64,000 bases of DNA from Burkholderia ambifaria (GTDB lineage Bacteria > Pseudomonadota > Gammaproteobacteria > Burkholderiales > Burkholderiaceae): assembly GCF_001443045.1 (NCBI RefSeq), contig NZ_LKPJ01000010.1:1-64000 (forward strand), given 5' to 3'. A model generated the notes under the pieces. It was not told the origin of the DNA and did not search any database. It saw nothing but the letters and a program-made list of their open reading frames with translations. This document shows positions 28,385 through 37,609 of the stretch, one piece after another. How positions within the stretch are numbered: the stretch's first letter is position 1; each line of letters starts with the position of its first letter. Both the position numbers and the translations under genes were made by a program.

Positions 28385-28410
28385 ATGCATGCGCCGTTCG
28401 GCGCATGCAT
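28385..28410. terminator. Hairpin between convergent ptsI and moeB
   Basis: ATGCATGCGCC-GTTC-GGCGCATGCAT is a perfect 11-bp stem with a 4-nt loop in the 102-bp gap between the two stops. T-rich sequence follows only on the minus strand side. It is a likely shared terminator. Confidence 0.6.
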
Positions 28411-28420
28411 CCAGCGCGCG

Positions 28421-29173
28421 TCAGTGCCGGCCCTGGCACACCGGGCAGTCGGCCTGGCGCGCGATCTTCATCGTCGTCCATTCCATCCGCAGCGAGTCGA
28501 GCATCATCAGCCGGCCGTTGAGCGTCGTGCCGATCGCACCGATCACGCGCAGCGCTTCGGCGGCCTGCATCGCGCCGATGATGCCGACCGTCGGCGCGAA
28601 TACGCCCATCGTCGCGCACGCGACTTCCTCGAACGGCTGGTCTTCCGGGAACACGCATGCGTAGCAGGGCGCGGCCGGGTCGCGGAAGTCGAACGTGCTG
28701 ATCTGGCCGTCGAAGCGCAGCGCGGCACCCGACACGAGCGGCACGCCGTGCGCGACGCACGCGCGGTTGATCGCGTGGCGCGTCGCGAAGTTGTCGGTGC
28801 AGTCGAGCACGACGCTCGCCTGCGGCACGTGCTCGTCGAGCCACGCATCGTCGACGCGCGCCGCGATCGCATGCACGGTCACTTCCGGGTTCAGTTGCGC
28901 GAGCGTATCGCGCCCCGATTCGACCTTGTTGCGGCCGACCGAGGCCGTCACATGCAGGATCTGCCGCTGCAGGTTCGTGAGGTCGACCGTATCGGCATCG
29001 ACCAGCGTGATCGTGCCGACGCCGGACGCCGCGAGATACATCGCGGCCGGCGAGCCGAGACCGCCGGCGCCGACGACGATCGCGTGCGCGTCGAGGAAGC
29101 GCTGCTGCGCCTCGATGCCGATTTCATCGACGAGGATGTGGCGGGAGTAGCGAAGGAGTTGATCGTCGTTCAT
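28421..29173 (-). CDS. moeB: HesA/MoeB/ThiF family E1-like adenylyltransferase
   Basis: 250 aa. The nucleotide-binding GAGGLGSPAAMYLAASGVG and the following LVDADTVDLTNLQRQILH are diagnostic of E1-like enzymes that adenylate the C-terminal Gly-Gly of MoaD or ThiS. Two zinc cysteine pairs, CYAC and CPVC, match MoeB. Length fits MoeB (249 in E. coli) without the rhodanese domain of longer homologues. No molybdopterin or thiamine gene is adjacent, so which sulfur carrier it serves is open; the symbol is by similarity. Confidence 0.87.
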   Translation of the reverse strand: MNDDQLLRYSRHILVDEIGIEAQQRFLDAHAIVVGAGGLGSPAAMYLAASGVGTITLVDADTVDLTNLQRQILHVTASVGRNKVESGRDTLAQLNPEVTVHAIAARVDDAWLDEHVPQASVVLDCTDNFATRHAINRACVAHGVPLVSGAALRFDGQISTFDFRDPAAPCYACVFPEDQPFEEVACATMGVFAPTVGIIGAMQAAEALRVIGAIGTTLNGRLMMLDSLRMEWTTMKIARQADCPVCQGRH

Positions 29174-29224
29174 GGGGAAGTCGTGGGCGAGGCGGCGGAC
29201 GTAGCGTTATTTTAGGCGCGCATG

Positions 29225-29261
29225 AAAAACGGGCCATCGCGGTCTTCCCGCGATGGCCCGT
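29225..29261 (-). terminator. Terminator of the ctpA transcript
   Basis: On the minus strand a perfect 14-bp stem (ACGGGCCATCGCGG and CCGCGATGGCCCGT, 29229-29242 and 29248-29261) is followed by five T residues. It ends ctpA transcription before moeB, so moeB needs its own promoter. Confidence 0.88.
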
Positions 29262-29278
29262 CGGATGCCGGCCGGCGC

Positions 29279-30820
29279 TTATTGCGGTGCCGACGCGGGC
29301 TTCGGTGCGGCCGCCTTCGCGCCCGACGCCTTCACGGCGGACGCGGCCTTGCCGGCAGGGCTCTTCGCCGTGCTCTCGGCGAGCAGCGACTTCGATTGCT
29401 GCACCGGCTTGCCTTCGAGCTTGTTGAGCGCCTGCTGCATCATGAAGTCGTCGGCGCTGCCGAACTCGATCGGCTTGCGATCGCGGTCCTTCTGGCGTTG
29501 CTCCGGCGTCTTCTTGTCGTTCTGCTCTTCGAGAACGCGCAGCTGGTCCATGCGGCGCTGCTCGCGCTCTTCCTGTTCCTTCTTCTCGTTCGGATCCTGC
29601 GTGTTCGCGAGGTGATTCGTGTAGTCGACCTCTCGCGTCACGAGCACGTCGTCCGGATCGCCGTCCGCGTACTGGTCGACCGGCACGTCTGGCGTGATGC
29701 CCTTGTTCTGGATCGAACGGCCGCTCGGCGTGTAGTAGTAGGCGGTCGTCAGGCGCAGCGCGGTGTCGGCCGTCATCGGACGAACCGTCTGCACCGAGCC
29801 CTTGCCGAACGTCGTCTTGCCCATGATCAGCGCGCGCTTCGAATCCTGCAGGGCGCCGGCGACGATTTCCGACGCGGACGCCGAGTATGCGTTCGTCAGC
29901 ACGATCATCGGCACGGTCTTGAAGACCGGCGGCAGGTTCTTCAGCGGATCGCCGTCGAAGGACGGCAGACGGTAGTTGTCGTAGGTGTCGCGGTAGACCT
30001 GCTTCGAATCCGGGATCTGGCCGTTGGTCGACACGACGACGGAGTCGGGCGGCAGGAACGCGCCGGCAACGCCGACCGCGCTCTGCAGCAGGCCGCCACC
30101 GTTGTTGCGCAGGTCGACGATCAGGCCCTTCAGGTTCGGCTGCTGACGTGCGATGTCCTGCAGCTTCGCGGCGAGATCGGGTGTCGTGCGCTCCTGGAAG
30201 CTCGTGATCCGGATGTACGCGTAGCCCGGGTCGAGCATCTTCATCTTCACGCTCTGGACCTTGATGATCGCGCGCGTAACCGTGACCGGGAACGTGCGGT
30301 CGTCGCTCTTGCGGAAGATCGTCAGCGTGACCTTGGTGCCCGGCTCGCCGCGCATCTGCTTGACGGCCTTGTCGAGCGTCATGCCGCGCACCGGCTTGTC
30401 GTTGATGCGCGTGATCAGGTCGCCCGGACGGATGCCGGCGCGGAACGCGGGGGTATCTTCGATCGGCGAGATCACCTTGACGAGGCCGTCTTCCTGCGAA
30501 ATCTCGATGCCGAGGCCCGCGAAGCGACCCTTGGTCTGCTCCTGCAGCTCGTCATAATCGGTCTTGTCCAGGAACGACGAATGCGGGTCGAGGCTCGACA
30601 CCATGCCCTTGATCGCCGCCGTCAGCAGCTTCTTGTCGTCGACCGGCTCGACATACTCGCGCTTGATCTGGCCGAACACTTCCGCGAACAGGCGGAGCTG
30701 GTCGAGGGGAAGCGGCGCCGTGGCGGTCTGCTCGGCCGACGCCGAAATCTGCAGCGTGGCGAATACGCCCGTGGCGAGGCCCGCGGCAATCAGGCCGATG
30801 TTCTTCAATTTCATTCGCAT
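29279..30820 (-). CDS. ctpA: Carboxy-terminal processing protease (S41 family)
   Basis: 513 aa from ATG 30820 (a second ATG at 30814 is equally possible; neither has a strong ribosome site). An N-terminal signal/anchor (GLIAAGLATGVFATLQISASA) exports it. A PDZ domain (about 95-180) precedes the peptidase domain, with catalytic Ser in NAYSASASEIVAGAL and Lys in GKTTFGKGSVQT. The C-terminal 40 residues are a Lys/Ala-rich tail, possibly for envelope interaction. Such proteases trim or degrade periplasmic proteins and peptidoglycan hydrolases. A moderately conserved charged coiled region (EKKEQEEREQRRMDQ) sits after the peptidase core. Confidence 0.93.
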   Translation of the reverse strand: MRMKLKNIGLIAAGLATGVFATLQISASAEQTATAPLPLDQLRLFAEVFGQIKREYVEPVDDKKLLTAAIKGMVSSLDPHSSFLDKTDYDELQEQTKGRFAGLGIEISQEDGLVKVISPIEDTPAFRAGIRPGDLITRINDKPVRGMTLDKAVKQMRGEPGTKVTLTIFRKSDDRTFPVTVTRAIIKVQSVKMKMLDPGYAYIRITSFQERTTPDLAAKLQDIARQQPNLKGLIVDLRNNGGGLLQSAVGVAGAFLPPDSVVVSTNGQIPDSKQVYRDTYDNYRLPSFDGDPLKNLPPVFKTVPMIVLTNAYSASASEIVAGALQDSKRALIMGKTTFGKGSVQTVRPMTADTALRLTTAYYYTPSGRSIQNKGITPDVPVDQYADGDPDDVLVTREVDYTNHLANTQDPNEKKEQEEREQRRMDQLRVLEEQNDKKTPEQRQKDRDRKPIEFGSADDFMMQQALNKLEGKPVQQSKSLLAESTAKSPAGKAASAVKASGAKAAAPKPASAPQ

Positions 30821-31036
30821 AGAGAGTCTGGTGCGGTCGGGAAGCGCGTGGCGGTAGCGGGGATGTAGCGGACAAGTATAACTGTTCGTCCGATTACTCA
30901 GTGGAACGGTGCGAAACGGTGCCGAGGTCCCGAGGTCCCGGGCCCAGGCGGGGTGCCGCCGGACGCGCTGCGGATTCGAAAGCGGGTTCGACAGCACCGG
31001 GGCCGCGAAGGTTCGCGCCGCGCGCCATGGCGGGCC

Positions 31037-31065
31037 GGGCAGGCCGCACACGGCGCGGCCTGCCC
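31037..31065 (-). terminator. Hairpin downstream of gpmA
   Basis: GGGCAGGCCGC (31037-31047) and GCGGCCTGCCC (31055-31065) form a perfect 11-bp stem 14 bp past the gpmA stop. There is no T run; it is probably a terminator or 3'-end structure. The gap 30821-31036 shows nothing else recognisable. Confidence 0.55.
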
Positions 31066-31079
31066 GGCGTGGCGGGGTG

Positions 31080-31826
31080 TCAGCCCGCCTTGCCCTGCTT
31101 CGCGACGGCGGCCTGCGCCTTCGCGATCGCGTCCTGGTCGCCCAGGTAGTAGTGCGTGATCGGCTTCAGGTTCTCGTCGAGTTCATACACGAGCGGCACG
31201 CCGTTCGGGATGTTCAGGCCGACGATGTCGCTGTCCGAGATGCCGTCGAGGTACTTGATCAGCGCGCGCAGCGAGTTGCCGTGCGCGGCGATCAGCACCT
31301 GCTTGCCCGCACGGACGGCCGGCGCGATCGATTCGTTCCACAGCGGCAGCACGCGCGCGACCGTGTCCTTCAGGCACTCGGTGAGCGGCAGTTGCTCGTG
31401 CGGCACCTTCGCGTAGCGCGGATCGTTGAACGGCGCGCGTTCGTCGGTCGGTTCGAGCGCGGGCGGCGGCGTGTCGTAGCTGCGGCGCCACACGAGCACC
31501 TGGTCGTCGCCGAACTTCGCGGCCGTTTCCGCCTTGTTCAGGCCCGACAGTGCGCCGTAGTGGCGCTCGTTCAGGCGCCACGAGTGGACGACCGGCAGGT
31601 ACATCAGGTCCATCTTGTCCTGCACGTGCCACAGCGTGCGGATCGCGCGCTTGAGCACCGACGTATACGCGATGTCGAACGTGTAGCCGGCCTCCTTGAG
31701 CAATTCGCCGGCCTGGTAGGCTTCGTTGCGACCCTGTTCGGTCAGGTCGACGTCGACCCAGCCGGTGAAGCGGTTTTCCTTGTTCCACGTCGATTCGCCG
31801 TGGCGGATGAGAACGAGTTTGTACAT
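31080..31826 (-). CDS. gpmA: 2,3-bisphosphoglycerate-dependent phosphoglycerate mutase
   Basis: 248 aa, glycolytic/gluconeogenic interconversion of 3- and 2-phosphoglycerate. The phosphohistidine motif [18 protein letters not shown] starts at residue 6, and the second histidine lies in [16 protein letters not shown]. Both length and motifs are those of the cofactor-dependent enzyme. ATG 31826 gives [12 protein letters not shown]; the open frame upstream is not family-like. Divergent from the rhodanese gene; the gap contains TATAAT at 31910-31915 without a clear -35. Confidence 0.96.
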   Translation of the reverse strand: MYKLVLIRHGESTWNKENRFTGWVDVDLTEQGRNEAYQAGELLKEAGYTFDIAYTSVLKRAIRTLWHVQDKMDLMYLPVVHSWRLNERHYGALSGLNKAETAAKFGDDQVLVWRRSYDTPPPALEPTDERAPFNDPRYAKVPHEQLPLTECLKDTVARVLPLWNESIAPAVRAGKQVLIAAHGNSLRALIKYLDGISDSDIVGLNIPNGVPLVYELDENLKPITHYYLGDQDAIAKAQAAVAKQGKAG

Positions 31827-31960
31827 GGATCTTGCGGTCGGTAGTGAAGGAAGCGGGGCGCGTCGCGCGGTACCCGGTCCGGGTCCGCCATCGCGCAAGA
31901 CGGTTATTTTATAATGGCAAGATTGTCCTTTTCCGATTTCTCTTTTTCCGGCGACATTCC

Positions 31961-32383
31961 GTGACGTTCTTTACCAATTACACGAATCTGGCCCTTATCG
32001 CGATCCTGCTGGTTTCCGGCGGCCTGCTCGCATGGCCGGCCCTGCGCCGCGGCCGTGGCGGCCTGTCGGCCGCAGAGGCGACGCAGCTCATCAATCGCCG
32101 CAACGCGGTCGTGATCGACGTGCGTGCCGCGTCCGACTTCGCTGCCGGCCACCTGCCGTCGGCACGCCAGGTCGCCGCCGGCGAGATCGGCGCGAAAATT
32201 GCGCAGGTCGCGAAAAACAAGAGCACCCCCGTGCTGCTCGTCTGCCAGAACGGCCAGCAGTCGCAGAAGGCGGCGCGCGAGGTCGAGGCCGCGGGCTATG
32301 CCGAGGTACACGTGCTGGAGGGCGGCGTCGCCGCCTGGCAGCAGGCCGGGATGCCGGTCGTCAAACAAGGAGTGGCGAAGTGA
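31961..32383 (+). CDS. Membrane-anchored rhodanese domain protein
   Basis: 140 aa from GTG 31961 ([21 protein letters not shown]). One membrane helix (about 8-25) precedes a single rhodanese domain with the active-site cysteine in [14 protein letters not shown]. It probably handles sulfane sulfur at the membrane, homologous to YibN. Its stop overlaps the GTG start of the glutaredoxin gene, and yibN-grxC-secB-gpsA is a conserved proteobacterial order. Confidence 0.9.
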   Translation: MTFFTNYTNLALIAILLVSGGLLAWPALRRGRGGLSAAEATQLINRRNAVVIDVRAASDFAAGHLPSARQVAAGEIGAKIAQVAKNKSTPVLLVCQNGQQSQKAAREVEAAGYAEVHVLEGGVAAWQQAGMPVVKQGVAK

Positions 32384-32640
32384 GCAAGGTTTTGATGTAC
32401 AGCACGCAGGTGTGTCCGTATTGCATCCAGGCCGAGCGCCTGCTGAAGCTGCGCGGCGTCGAGCAGATCGAAAAGGTGCTGATCGATCGCGATCCGACGC
32501 GCCGCGAGGAAATGATGTCGCGCACGGGCCGTCGCACGGTGCCGCAGATCTATATCGGCGACACGCATGTCGGCGGTTACGACGATCTGTCGAAGCTCGA
32601 CCGTGAAGGCGGGCTCTTGCCGCTTCTGCAAGCGGCCTGA
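32380..32640 (+). CDS. grxC: Glutaredoxin 3
   Basis: 86 aa, the normal size. It has the CPYC redox site (STQVCPYCIQAERLL) and the cis-proline/glutathione-binding block TVPQIYIGDTHVGGYDDL. It reduces protein disulfides with glutathione, made by the gshAB genes 8 kb upstream. Start is the GTG at 32380, overlapping the rhodanese stop by four bases, with AAGGAG 9 nt upstream inside that gene; translational coupling is likely. Confidence 0.95.
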   Translation: MSKVLMYSTQVCPYCIQAERLLKLRGVEQIEKVLIDRDPTRREEMMSRTGRRTVPQIYIGDTHVGGYDDLSKLDREGGLLPLLQAA

Positions 32641-32747
32641 TTAGGGCAGAATGGCCGCCGGCCGCGCCGCGGCTTGGGCGCGCAGGATTCAACCGCGGCG
32701 GCCGGCGTGAAGCCGGGCCGCCCCGTCACCACTATTAGGGAAACACC

Positions 32748-33230
32748 ATGTCCGACGTCGAAAACCAACCGTTCTTCAACATCCAGCGCGTCTACCTGAA
32801 GGATATGTCGCTCGAGCAGCCGAATTCGCCGGCGATCTTCCTCGAGCAGGACATGCCGTCGGTTGAAGTCGAAGTCGACGTGAAGGCCGAGCGCCTGGCG
32901 GAAAGCGTGTTCGAAGTCGTCGTGTCGGGTACCGTCACCGCGAAGGTGAAGGACAAGGTCGCGTTCCTGATCGAAGCGAAGCAGGCCGGCATTTTCGACA
33001 TTCGCAACATTCCCGACGAACAGCTCGACCCGCTCGTCGGCATCGCTTGCCCGACGATCCTGTTCCCGTACCTGCGCTCGAACATCGCCGACGCGATCAC
33101 GCGCGCGGGCTTCCCGCCGATCCACCTGGCGGAAATCAACTTCCAGGCGCTGTACGAGCAACGTCTCGCGCAGCTTCAGCAGCAGCAGGCCGGTGCAGCA
33201 GGCGCGCCGAACGGCACGACGCTGAACTGA
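32748..33230 (+). CDS. secB: Protein-export chaperone SecB
   Basis: 160 aa, tetrameric chaperone that holds precursor proteins unfolded and delivers them to SecA. The N-terminus [18 protein letters not shown], the block [13 protein letters not shown] and the C-terminal [16 protein letters not shown] are all typical. A Gln-rich tail (QLQQQQAG) ends the protein. It is the third gene of rhodanese-grxC-secB-gpsA, 107 bp after grxC and 26 bp before gpsA. Confidence 0.97.
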   Translation: MSDVENQPFFNIQRVYLKDMSLEQPNSPAIFLEQDMPSVEVEVDVKAERLAESVFEVVVSGTVTAKVKDKVAFLIEAKQAGIFDIRNIPDEQLDPLVGIACPTILFPYLRSNIADAITRAGFPPIHLAEINFQALYEQRLAQLQQQQAGAAGAPNGTTLN

Positions 33231-33256
33231 CGTTTCACTCCGGACCGGTGCTGGGT

Positions 33257-34255
33257 ATGAAAGTAGCCGTTCTCGGCGCCGGTGCCTGGGGCACCGCGCT
33301 CGCGGGCCATCTGGCCGCGCGGCACGATACGCTTCTCTGGGCGCGCGACGCCGCGCTGATCGCCGGGCTGCAGGCCCGGCACGAAAATTCCCGCTATCTG
33401 GACGGCATCGCGCTGCCCGATGCGCTGCGCTACGACGCCGATCTCGGCGCCGCGCTCGCGCACGGCGCCGCGGACGACGCGCTGTGCGTGATCGCCGCGC
33501 CCGTGGCCGGCCTGCGCACGCTGTTCGGCGCGATGCGCGACGCGGGCTGCGTGCCCGCGCATGTCGTGTGGGTCTGCAAGGGCTTCGAGGCCGACACGCA
33601 TCTGCTGCCGCACCAGGTCATCGCGGCCGAGTTGCCGGGGCAGCACAGCAACGGCGTGCTGTCGGGGCCGAGCTTCGCCCGCGAGGTCGGGCTCGGCCTG
33701 CCCGTCGCGCTGACGGTCGCGAGCACGTCCGCCGAATGCCGCGAGCGCACGCTCGCCGCGTTCCATCACGGCGCGATGCGGATCTATACGGGCGACGACG
33801 TGGTCGGCGTCGAGGTTGGCGGCGCGGTGAAGAACGTGCTGGCGATCGCGACCGGCATCGCCGACGGCCTCGGACTCGGGCTGAACGCGCGCGCCGCGCT
33901 GGTCACGCGCGGCCTTGCCGAAATGTCGCGTCTCGGCGTCGCGCTCGGCGGCCGCGCCGAAACCTTCACGGGCCTCACGGGCCTCGGCGACCTGATTCTC
34001 ACCGCGACGGGCGACCTGTCGCGCAACCGCACGGTCGGTCTGCAACTGGCGGCCGGCCGCTCGCTGAACGACATCCTCGGTGCGCTCGGCCATGTGGCCG
34101 AAGGCGTGCGCTGCGCGCAGGCCGTGCTCGCGCTCGCGCGCGCGCAATCGATCGAAATGCCGATCACCGAAGCCGTATGCGGCGTGCTGTTCGACAGCGT
34201 CGCACCGCGCGATGCGGTCAGCGGCCTGTTGCGGCGCGACGCACGCGCCGAATAA
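33257..34255 (+). CDS. gpsA: Glycerol-3-phosphate dehydrogenase (NAD(P)+)
   Basis: 332 aa, reduces dihydroxyacetone phosphate to glycerol-3-phosphate for phospholipid synthesis. It has the nucleotide-binding [16 protein letters not shown], the [10 protein letters not shown] block and the catalytic-lysine region [20 protein letters not shown] 33257 gives the standard start. Last of the grxC-secB-gpsA chain. Confidence 0.96.
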   Translation: MKVAVLGAGAWGTALAGHLAARHDTLLWARDAALIAGLQARHENSRYLDGIALPDALRYDADLGAALAHGAADDALCVIAAPVAGLRTLFGAMRDAGCVPAHVVWVCKGFEADTHLLPHQVIAAELPGQHSNGVLSGPSFAREVGLGLPVALTVASTSAECRERTLAAFHHGAMRIYTGDDVVGVEVGGAVKNVLAIATGIADGLGLGLNARAALVTRGLAEMSRLGVALGGRAETFTGLTGLGDLILTATGDLSRNRTVGLQLAAGRSLNDILGALGHVAEGVRCAQAVLALARAQSIEMPITEAVCGVLFDSVAPRDAVSGLLRRDARAE

Positions 34256-34370
34256 CCTCGAATGACACCGGCGAATCACGCCGATTTTTGCGGCCAGGCG
34301 CGCTCGCGCAAAGCGGGCGGCGCCAAAGCGCACTACGCTTGAACAGTCTCCGGCGTTTCGGGAGGGTGCC

Positions 34371-34895
34371 ATGCTGCAGATCGGTTCCACCACGTTCGAC
34401 GCGCAACTCGTCGACATCACGACGCTCGACGTCGACGCGATCGTTAACGCCGCGAACGGTTCGCTGCTCGGCGGCGGCGGTGTCGACGGCGCGATCCATC
34501 GCGCGGCCGGCCCGGGCCTGCTGGCCGAGTGCCGCACGCTCGGCGGCTGCGAGACCGGCGACGCGAAGCTCACGCGCGGCCACGGGCTGCCGGCGCGGTA
34601 CGTAATCCATGCGGTCGGCCCGGTGTGGTACGGCGGCGGGCGCGGCGAGGCCGACCTGCTGGCGGCATGCTATCGGCGCGCGATCGAGCTGGCCGAAGAG
34701 GTTGCGGCGACATCGATCGCATTTCCGGCGATCAGTTGCGGCGTGTACCGCTATCCGGCCGGCGAGGCCGTCGACATCGCGGTTGGCACGGTTGCCGAAA
34801 TGCTGCCGCAGGCGCCGAACCTCGCACGCGTGGTGTTCGCGTGCTTTTCATCCGATATATACGACCTGTATCGCGCGCGGCTCGCGCGCGTCTAG
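34371..34895 (+). CDS. Macrodomain O-acetyl-ADP-ribose deacetylase (YmdB-like)
   Basis: 174 aa, a single macrodomain. The ADP-ribose-binding signatures [20 protein letters not shown] and [23 protein letters not shown] are those of YmdB-type hydrolases, including the catalytic Asn-Asp region. It removes ADP-ribose or acetyl groups from ADP-ribose derivatives. The gene follows gpsA by 115 bp with GGAGG upstream and is convergent with trmL. No toxin or ADP-ribosyltransferase partner lies nearby, so a housekeeping role is likely. Confidence 0.88.
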   Translation: MLQIGSTTFDAQLVDITTLDVDAIVNAANGSLLGGGGVDGAIHRAAGPGLLAECRTLGGCETGDAKLTRGHGLPARYVIHAVGPVWYGGGRGEADLLAACYRRAIELAEEVAATSIAFPAISCGVYRYPAGEAVDIAVGTVAEMLPQAPNLARVVFACFSSDIYDLYRARLARV

Positions 34896-34939
34896 CGCGT
34901 CTAGTGCCCCGGCCGCGCGGCGCGAACCGGGCGTGCGCG

Positions 34940-35410
34940 TCAGGCACCGCCTTCGAAGCCGGCCTGGCGCCACGCCTCGAACACGACCACGGCCACCGTG
35001 TTCGACAGGTTCAGGCTGCGGTTGCCCGGCCGCATCGGCAGGCGCACGCGCTGTTCGTTCGGGAAGCGCTCGAGCAGTTCGGCCGGCAGGCCGCGCGTTT
35101 CCGAGCCGAACACGAACCAGTCGCCCGGCACGAACGCGTGGTCGTGGAAACGGCCCGAGCCGCGAGTGGTGAACGCGAACATTCGCGCGGGATCGGGCGC
35201 TTCGGCCGCGACGAACGCGTCCCAGTCGCGGTGCACGCGCATTTGCGCGTACTCGTGATAGTCGAGGCCCGCGCGGCGCATCTTCGCGTCGTCGAGCGGA
35301 AAACCGAGCGGCTCGATCAGGTGCAGGCGCGCACCGGTATTGGCGCACAGGCGGATCACGTTGCCGGTGTTCGGCGGAATTTCGGGAGCGACGAGGACGA
35401 CGTTGAACAT
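34940..35410 (-). CDS. trmL: tRNA (cytidine(34)-2'-O)-methyltransferase
   Basis: 156 aa SPOUT methyltransferase that modifies the wobble base of tRNA-Leu. MFNVVLVAPEIPPNTGNVIRLCANTG, LVFGSET-type block (FVFGSETRGLP) and the knot region MRPGNRSLNLSNTVAVVVFEAWRQ (read as IRLCANTG, FGSETRGLP and RSLNLSNTVAVVV) match TrmL. ATG 35410 starts MFNVVL, the usual N-terminus; the upstream open frame is unlikely. Short, stand-alone gene between the macrodomain and ComF genes. Confidence 0.93.
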   Translation of the reverse strand: MFNVVLVAPEIPPNTGNVIRLCANTGARLHLIEPLGFPLDDAKMRRAGLDYHEYAQMRVHRDWDAFVAAEAPDPARMFAFTTRGSGRFHDHAFVPGDWFVFGSETRGLPAELLERFPNEQRVRLPMRPGNRSLNLSNTVAVVVFEAWRQAGFEGGA

Positions 35411-35513
35411 GATTGGGTCTGGCTGGGCTGGCCGGGTGGAGCAACGTGCACTCGTTCCCGGCCGGCCGGTTCGTGACGGCCGCCGCATGCGGGCGGCCGG
35501 CCTCTCTATCTAA

Positions 35514-36326
35514 TTAATCCCTGGCGGTGCGCAGCGCAACCAGATTCGTCACGCGTGCGGCGCCCGCCGCCTTCAATGCCTGCGCGGCGGCCGCGAGCGT
35601 CGCACCGGACGTCATCACGTCGTCGACGAGCGCCACGTGGCGGCCGGCGACGCCACTCGCCACCGCGAATGCCGCGATCACGTTGTCGCGCCGCGCGCGC
35701 CGGTCGAGCCGCGACTGCGGTGCGGTTTCGGCCACGCGCGTGAGCAGTGCCGCATCGGCGCGCACGCCGAGCCGGCGCGCGAGCGGACGCGCGATCGCCC
35801 ACGCCTGGTTGTAGCCGCGCGCGACGAGCCGCCCGTGCGACAGCGGCACCGGCGCGATCACGTCAAAGCAGCCCGGCTCGCGCAGCGCGTCCGTGTCGTC
35901 GATCCGCTGCGCGAGCCGGGCCGCGAATTCCGCGCCGAGCGCGAGTCGCGCATGAAACTTCAGGCCGCGCGCGAGCGCGTCGAGCGGCGCGCGGTAATCG
36001 GCGAGCGCGAGCGTCGCGTCGAACGGCGGCGGCGTTGCGCGGCATGCATCGCACCGGTAAGCGGACGCGGTGCCTGCGCCACCATGCCGGCGGCGTGCTC
36101 CGCGCGAATGCGGCCGCCCGACGCCCAGCGGCACCGCGCAGACATCGCAGCGCAGCCGTGCTTCATTCCAGTACGCGGCATCGCAGGCGCTGCAAATCAC
36201 CGTGTGTGACAAATTGCCGCACAGTGCGCACCGATTCGGCAACGCGAGCGCGACGACGCGCACGGCCAGCGCGCGAACCTGCGACAAAACGACGCGCATC
36301 GGGCGCGGGGCGAAACGGCGATCCAT
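35514..36326 (-). CDS. ComF family phosphoribosyltransferase-like protein
   Basis: 270 aa from ATG 36326; CAGGAGT lies 7-8 nt upstream, better spaced than for the GTG at 36335. An N-terminal zinc finger (CALCGNL, ICSAC, CDVC) precedes a PRTase domain with the PRPP loop VALVDDVMTSGATLAA. ComF/GntX proteins are linked to DNA uptake or gluconate use; their enzymatic activity is unproven. With YifB/ComM at 18.4 kb this is the second competence-family gene in the window. Divergent from the methyltransferase gene by about 80 bp. Confidence 0.88.
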   Translation of the reverse strand: MDRRFAPRPMRVVLSQVRALAVRVVALALPNRCALCGNLSHTVICSACDAAYWNEARLRCDVCAVPLGVGRPHSRGARRRHGGAGTASAYRCDACRATPPPFDATLALADYRAPLDALARGLKFHARLALGAEFAARLAQRIDDTDALREPGCFDVIAPVPLSHGRLVARGYNQAWAIARPLARRLGVRADAALLTRVAETAPQSRLDRRARRDNVIAAFAVASGVAGRHVALVDDVMTSGATLAAAAQALKAAGAARVTNLVALRTARD

Positions 36327-36409
36327 CGCGAACACTCCTGGCGGCTCCGTCTCGCTGAAGGCTGCGAGGCGAGCGAGTATACTTCGGGCTCTTCGCCAGT
36401 GTGCCCGAC

Positions 36410-37375
36410 ATGTCCCCAGCTTCGACTCAAACCGGCCGTCCGGCCAATGACGCCCGGCGTTTGCGGCGGATCTTCGATCGCCGTGCCGCCGCGTTCGACG
36501 CGGTCGCGTTCCTGCCGCGCGAGATCGCGCAGCGGATGAACGAGCGCCTCGAGTACATCAAGGTGAGCCCCGCGGCCGTGCTCGATGCGGGCTGCGGCGC
36601 GGGCGACGACCTGCCGGCGCTGCGCGCGCGCTTTCCCGAAGCTCCGGTGTTCGGCGTCGACCTGTCCGGCGCGATGCTCGCGCGGGCGGGGCAGCGCGAG
36701 GTCGAGCAGACGAACTGGCGCCGCTGGCTGCCCGCGTCGCTCGGCCGGGCGCTGGGCCAGCGCGGCCCGCGTGTCGCGCAGGCCGACTTCTCGGTGCTGC
36801 CGTTCGCGGCCGGCGCCTTCGACCTGATCTGGTCGAATCTCGCGCTGCACTGGCACTCGCGTCCCGATGCGGTCTTCCCCGAATGGCAGCGCGTGCTGCG
36901 CGTGAACGGCCTGCTGATGTTCAGCACGCTGGGCCCCGACACGCTGCGCGAGCTGCGCGCGGCCTGCGCGGACGCCGAAGCGGCGCTCGGCATTGCGCCG
37001 TCCGCGGCGCGCGTGATCGATTTCGTCGACATGCACGACCTCGGCGACATGCTGGTCGAGAGCGGCTTCGAGATTCCGGTGATGGACCAGGAAGTGCTCA
37101 CCGTCACGTACAAGACCCCCGATTCCCTGCTGGCCGACGTGCGCCGCTGGGGCGCCTATCCGTTCGACCGCGCGGCGCCGCAGCGCGCGACGCGGCGCTT
37201 TCGCGCGGCGCTTGACGACGCGCTGGAAGCGCGCCGGCGCGCGGACGGCACGATTGCGCTGACGTTCGAGGTGATTTACGGCCACGCGTGGAAGGCCGTG
37301 CCGCGCACGACCGCCGAGGGGCATGGGATCGTGCGTATCGAAGATATCGGAAAGGGGCGTCCGAAGAATCGGTAA
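36410..37375 (+). CDS. BioC-like SAM-dependent methyltransferase
   Basis: 321 aa from ATG 36410 (a GTG at 36401 is in frame). The class I SAM-binding motif VLDAGCGAGDDLP and motif II FGVDLSGAML are clear, then LIWSNLALHWHSRPDAVFPEWQRVLRVNGLLMFSTLGPDTL-type sequence (core: SNLALHW, and FSTLGPDTLRELR) matches malonyl-ACP O-methyltransferase BioC. The C-terminus ends with LTFEVIYGHAWK, also BioC-like. It would methylate malonyl-ACP at the start of biotin synthesis. No other bio genes are adjacent, so the call is by similarity only. Confidence 0.75.
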   Translation: MSPASTQTGRPANDARRLRRIFDRRAAAFDAVAFLPREIAQRMNERLEYIKVSPAAVLDAGCGAGDDLPALRARFPEAPVFGVDLSGAMLARAGQREVEQTNWRRWLPASLGRALGQRGPRVAQADFSVLPFAAGAFDLIWSNLALHWHSRPDAVFPEWQRVLRVNGLLMFSTLGPDTLRELRAACADAEAALGIAPSAARVIDFVDMHDLGDMLVESGFEIPVMDQEVLTVTYKTPDSLLADVRRWGAYPFDRAAPQRATRRFRAALDDALEARRRADGTIALTFEVIYGHAWKAVPRTTAEGHGIVRIEDIGKGRPKNR

Positions 37376-37492
37376 AGCGGTAAAGAGGGGTTTTGTTATG
37401 TCTGAAATTAGCGGCGCGAAGCAGGGTCGAATTGACGCCGAAAACGGCGGGGAAGCTTGTGGCGCTTGGCTTGCGGGCCGATAGCCGCTTGC

Positions 37493-37521
37493 TTGTGGAT
37501 GCCATTGAACCCGCCTATAAT
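37493..37521 (+). promoter_or_regulatory. Sigma-70 promoter ahead of DUF2244/cox genes
   Basis: A perfect TATAAT (37516-37521) is preceded at 17 bp by TTGTGG (37493-37498), a partial -35. Transcription would start near 37528, about 80 nt before the DUF2244 gene and 625 nt before coxB. A bulged GC hairpin (about 37530-37566) lies in the leader. It is the only strong promoter I see ahead of the oxidase cluster. The rest of 37376-37609 is featureless. Confidence 0.6.
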
Positions 37522-37609
37522 GCGTCAGCTTGTCGTCCCGGGGTCCCCACAATACGGGGCGACGAGTCCGATGCAGGCATGCATCGCATGCCATTCGCGT
37601 GAGGCGGCG

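Noticed and set aside
28319..28420. Possible tRNA or small RNA from the perfect ATGCATGCGCC hairpin
   Set aside because: There is only one stem and no cloverleaf or conserved tRNA bases; its place between two convergent stops fits a terminator.
34371..34895. Macrodomain gene as part of a toxin-antitoxin or anti-phage ADP-ribosylation module
   Set aside because: No ADP-ribosyltransferase or other partner lies beside it; neighbours are gpsA and trmL, so a YmdB-like housekeeping role is simpler.
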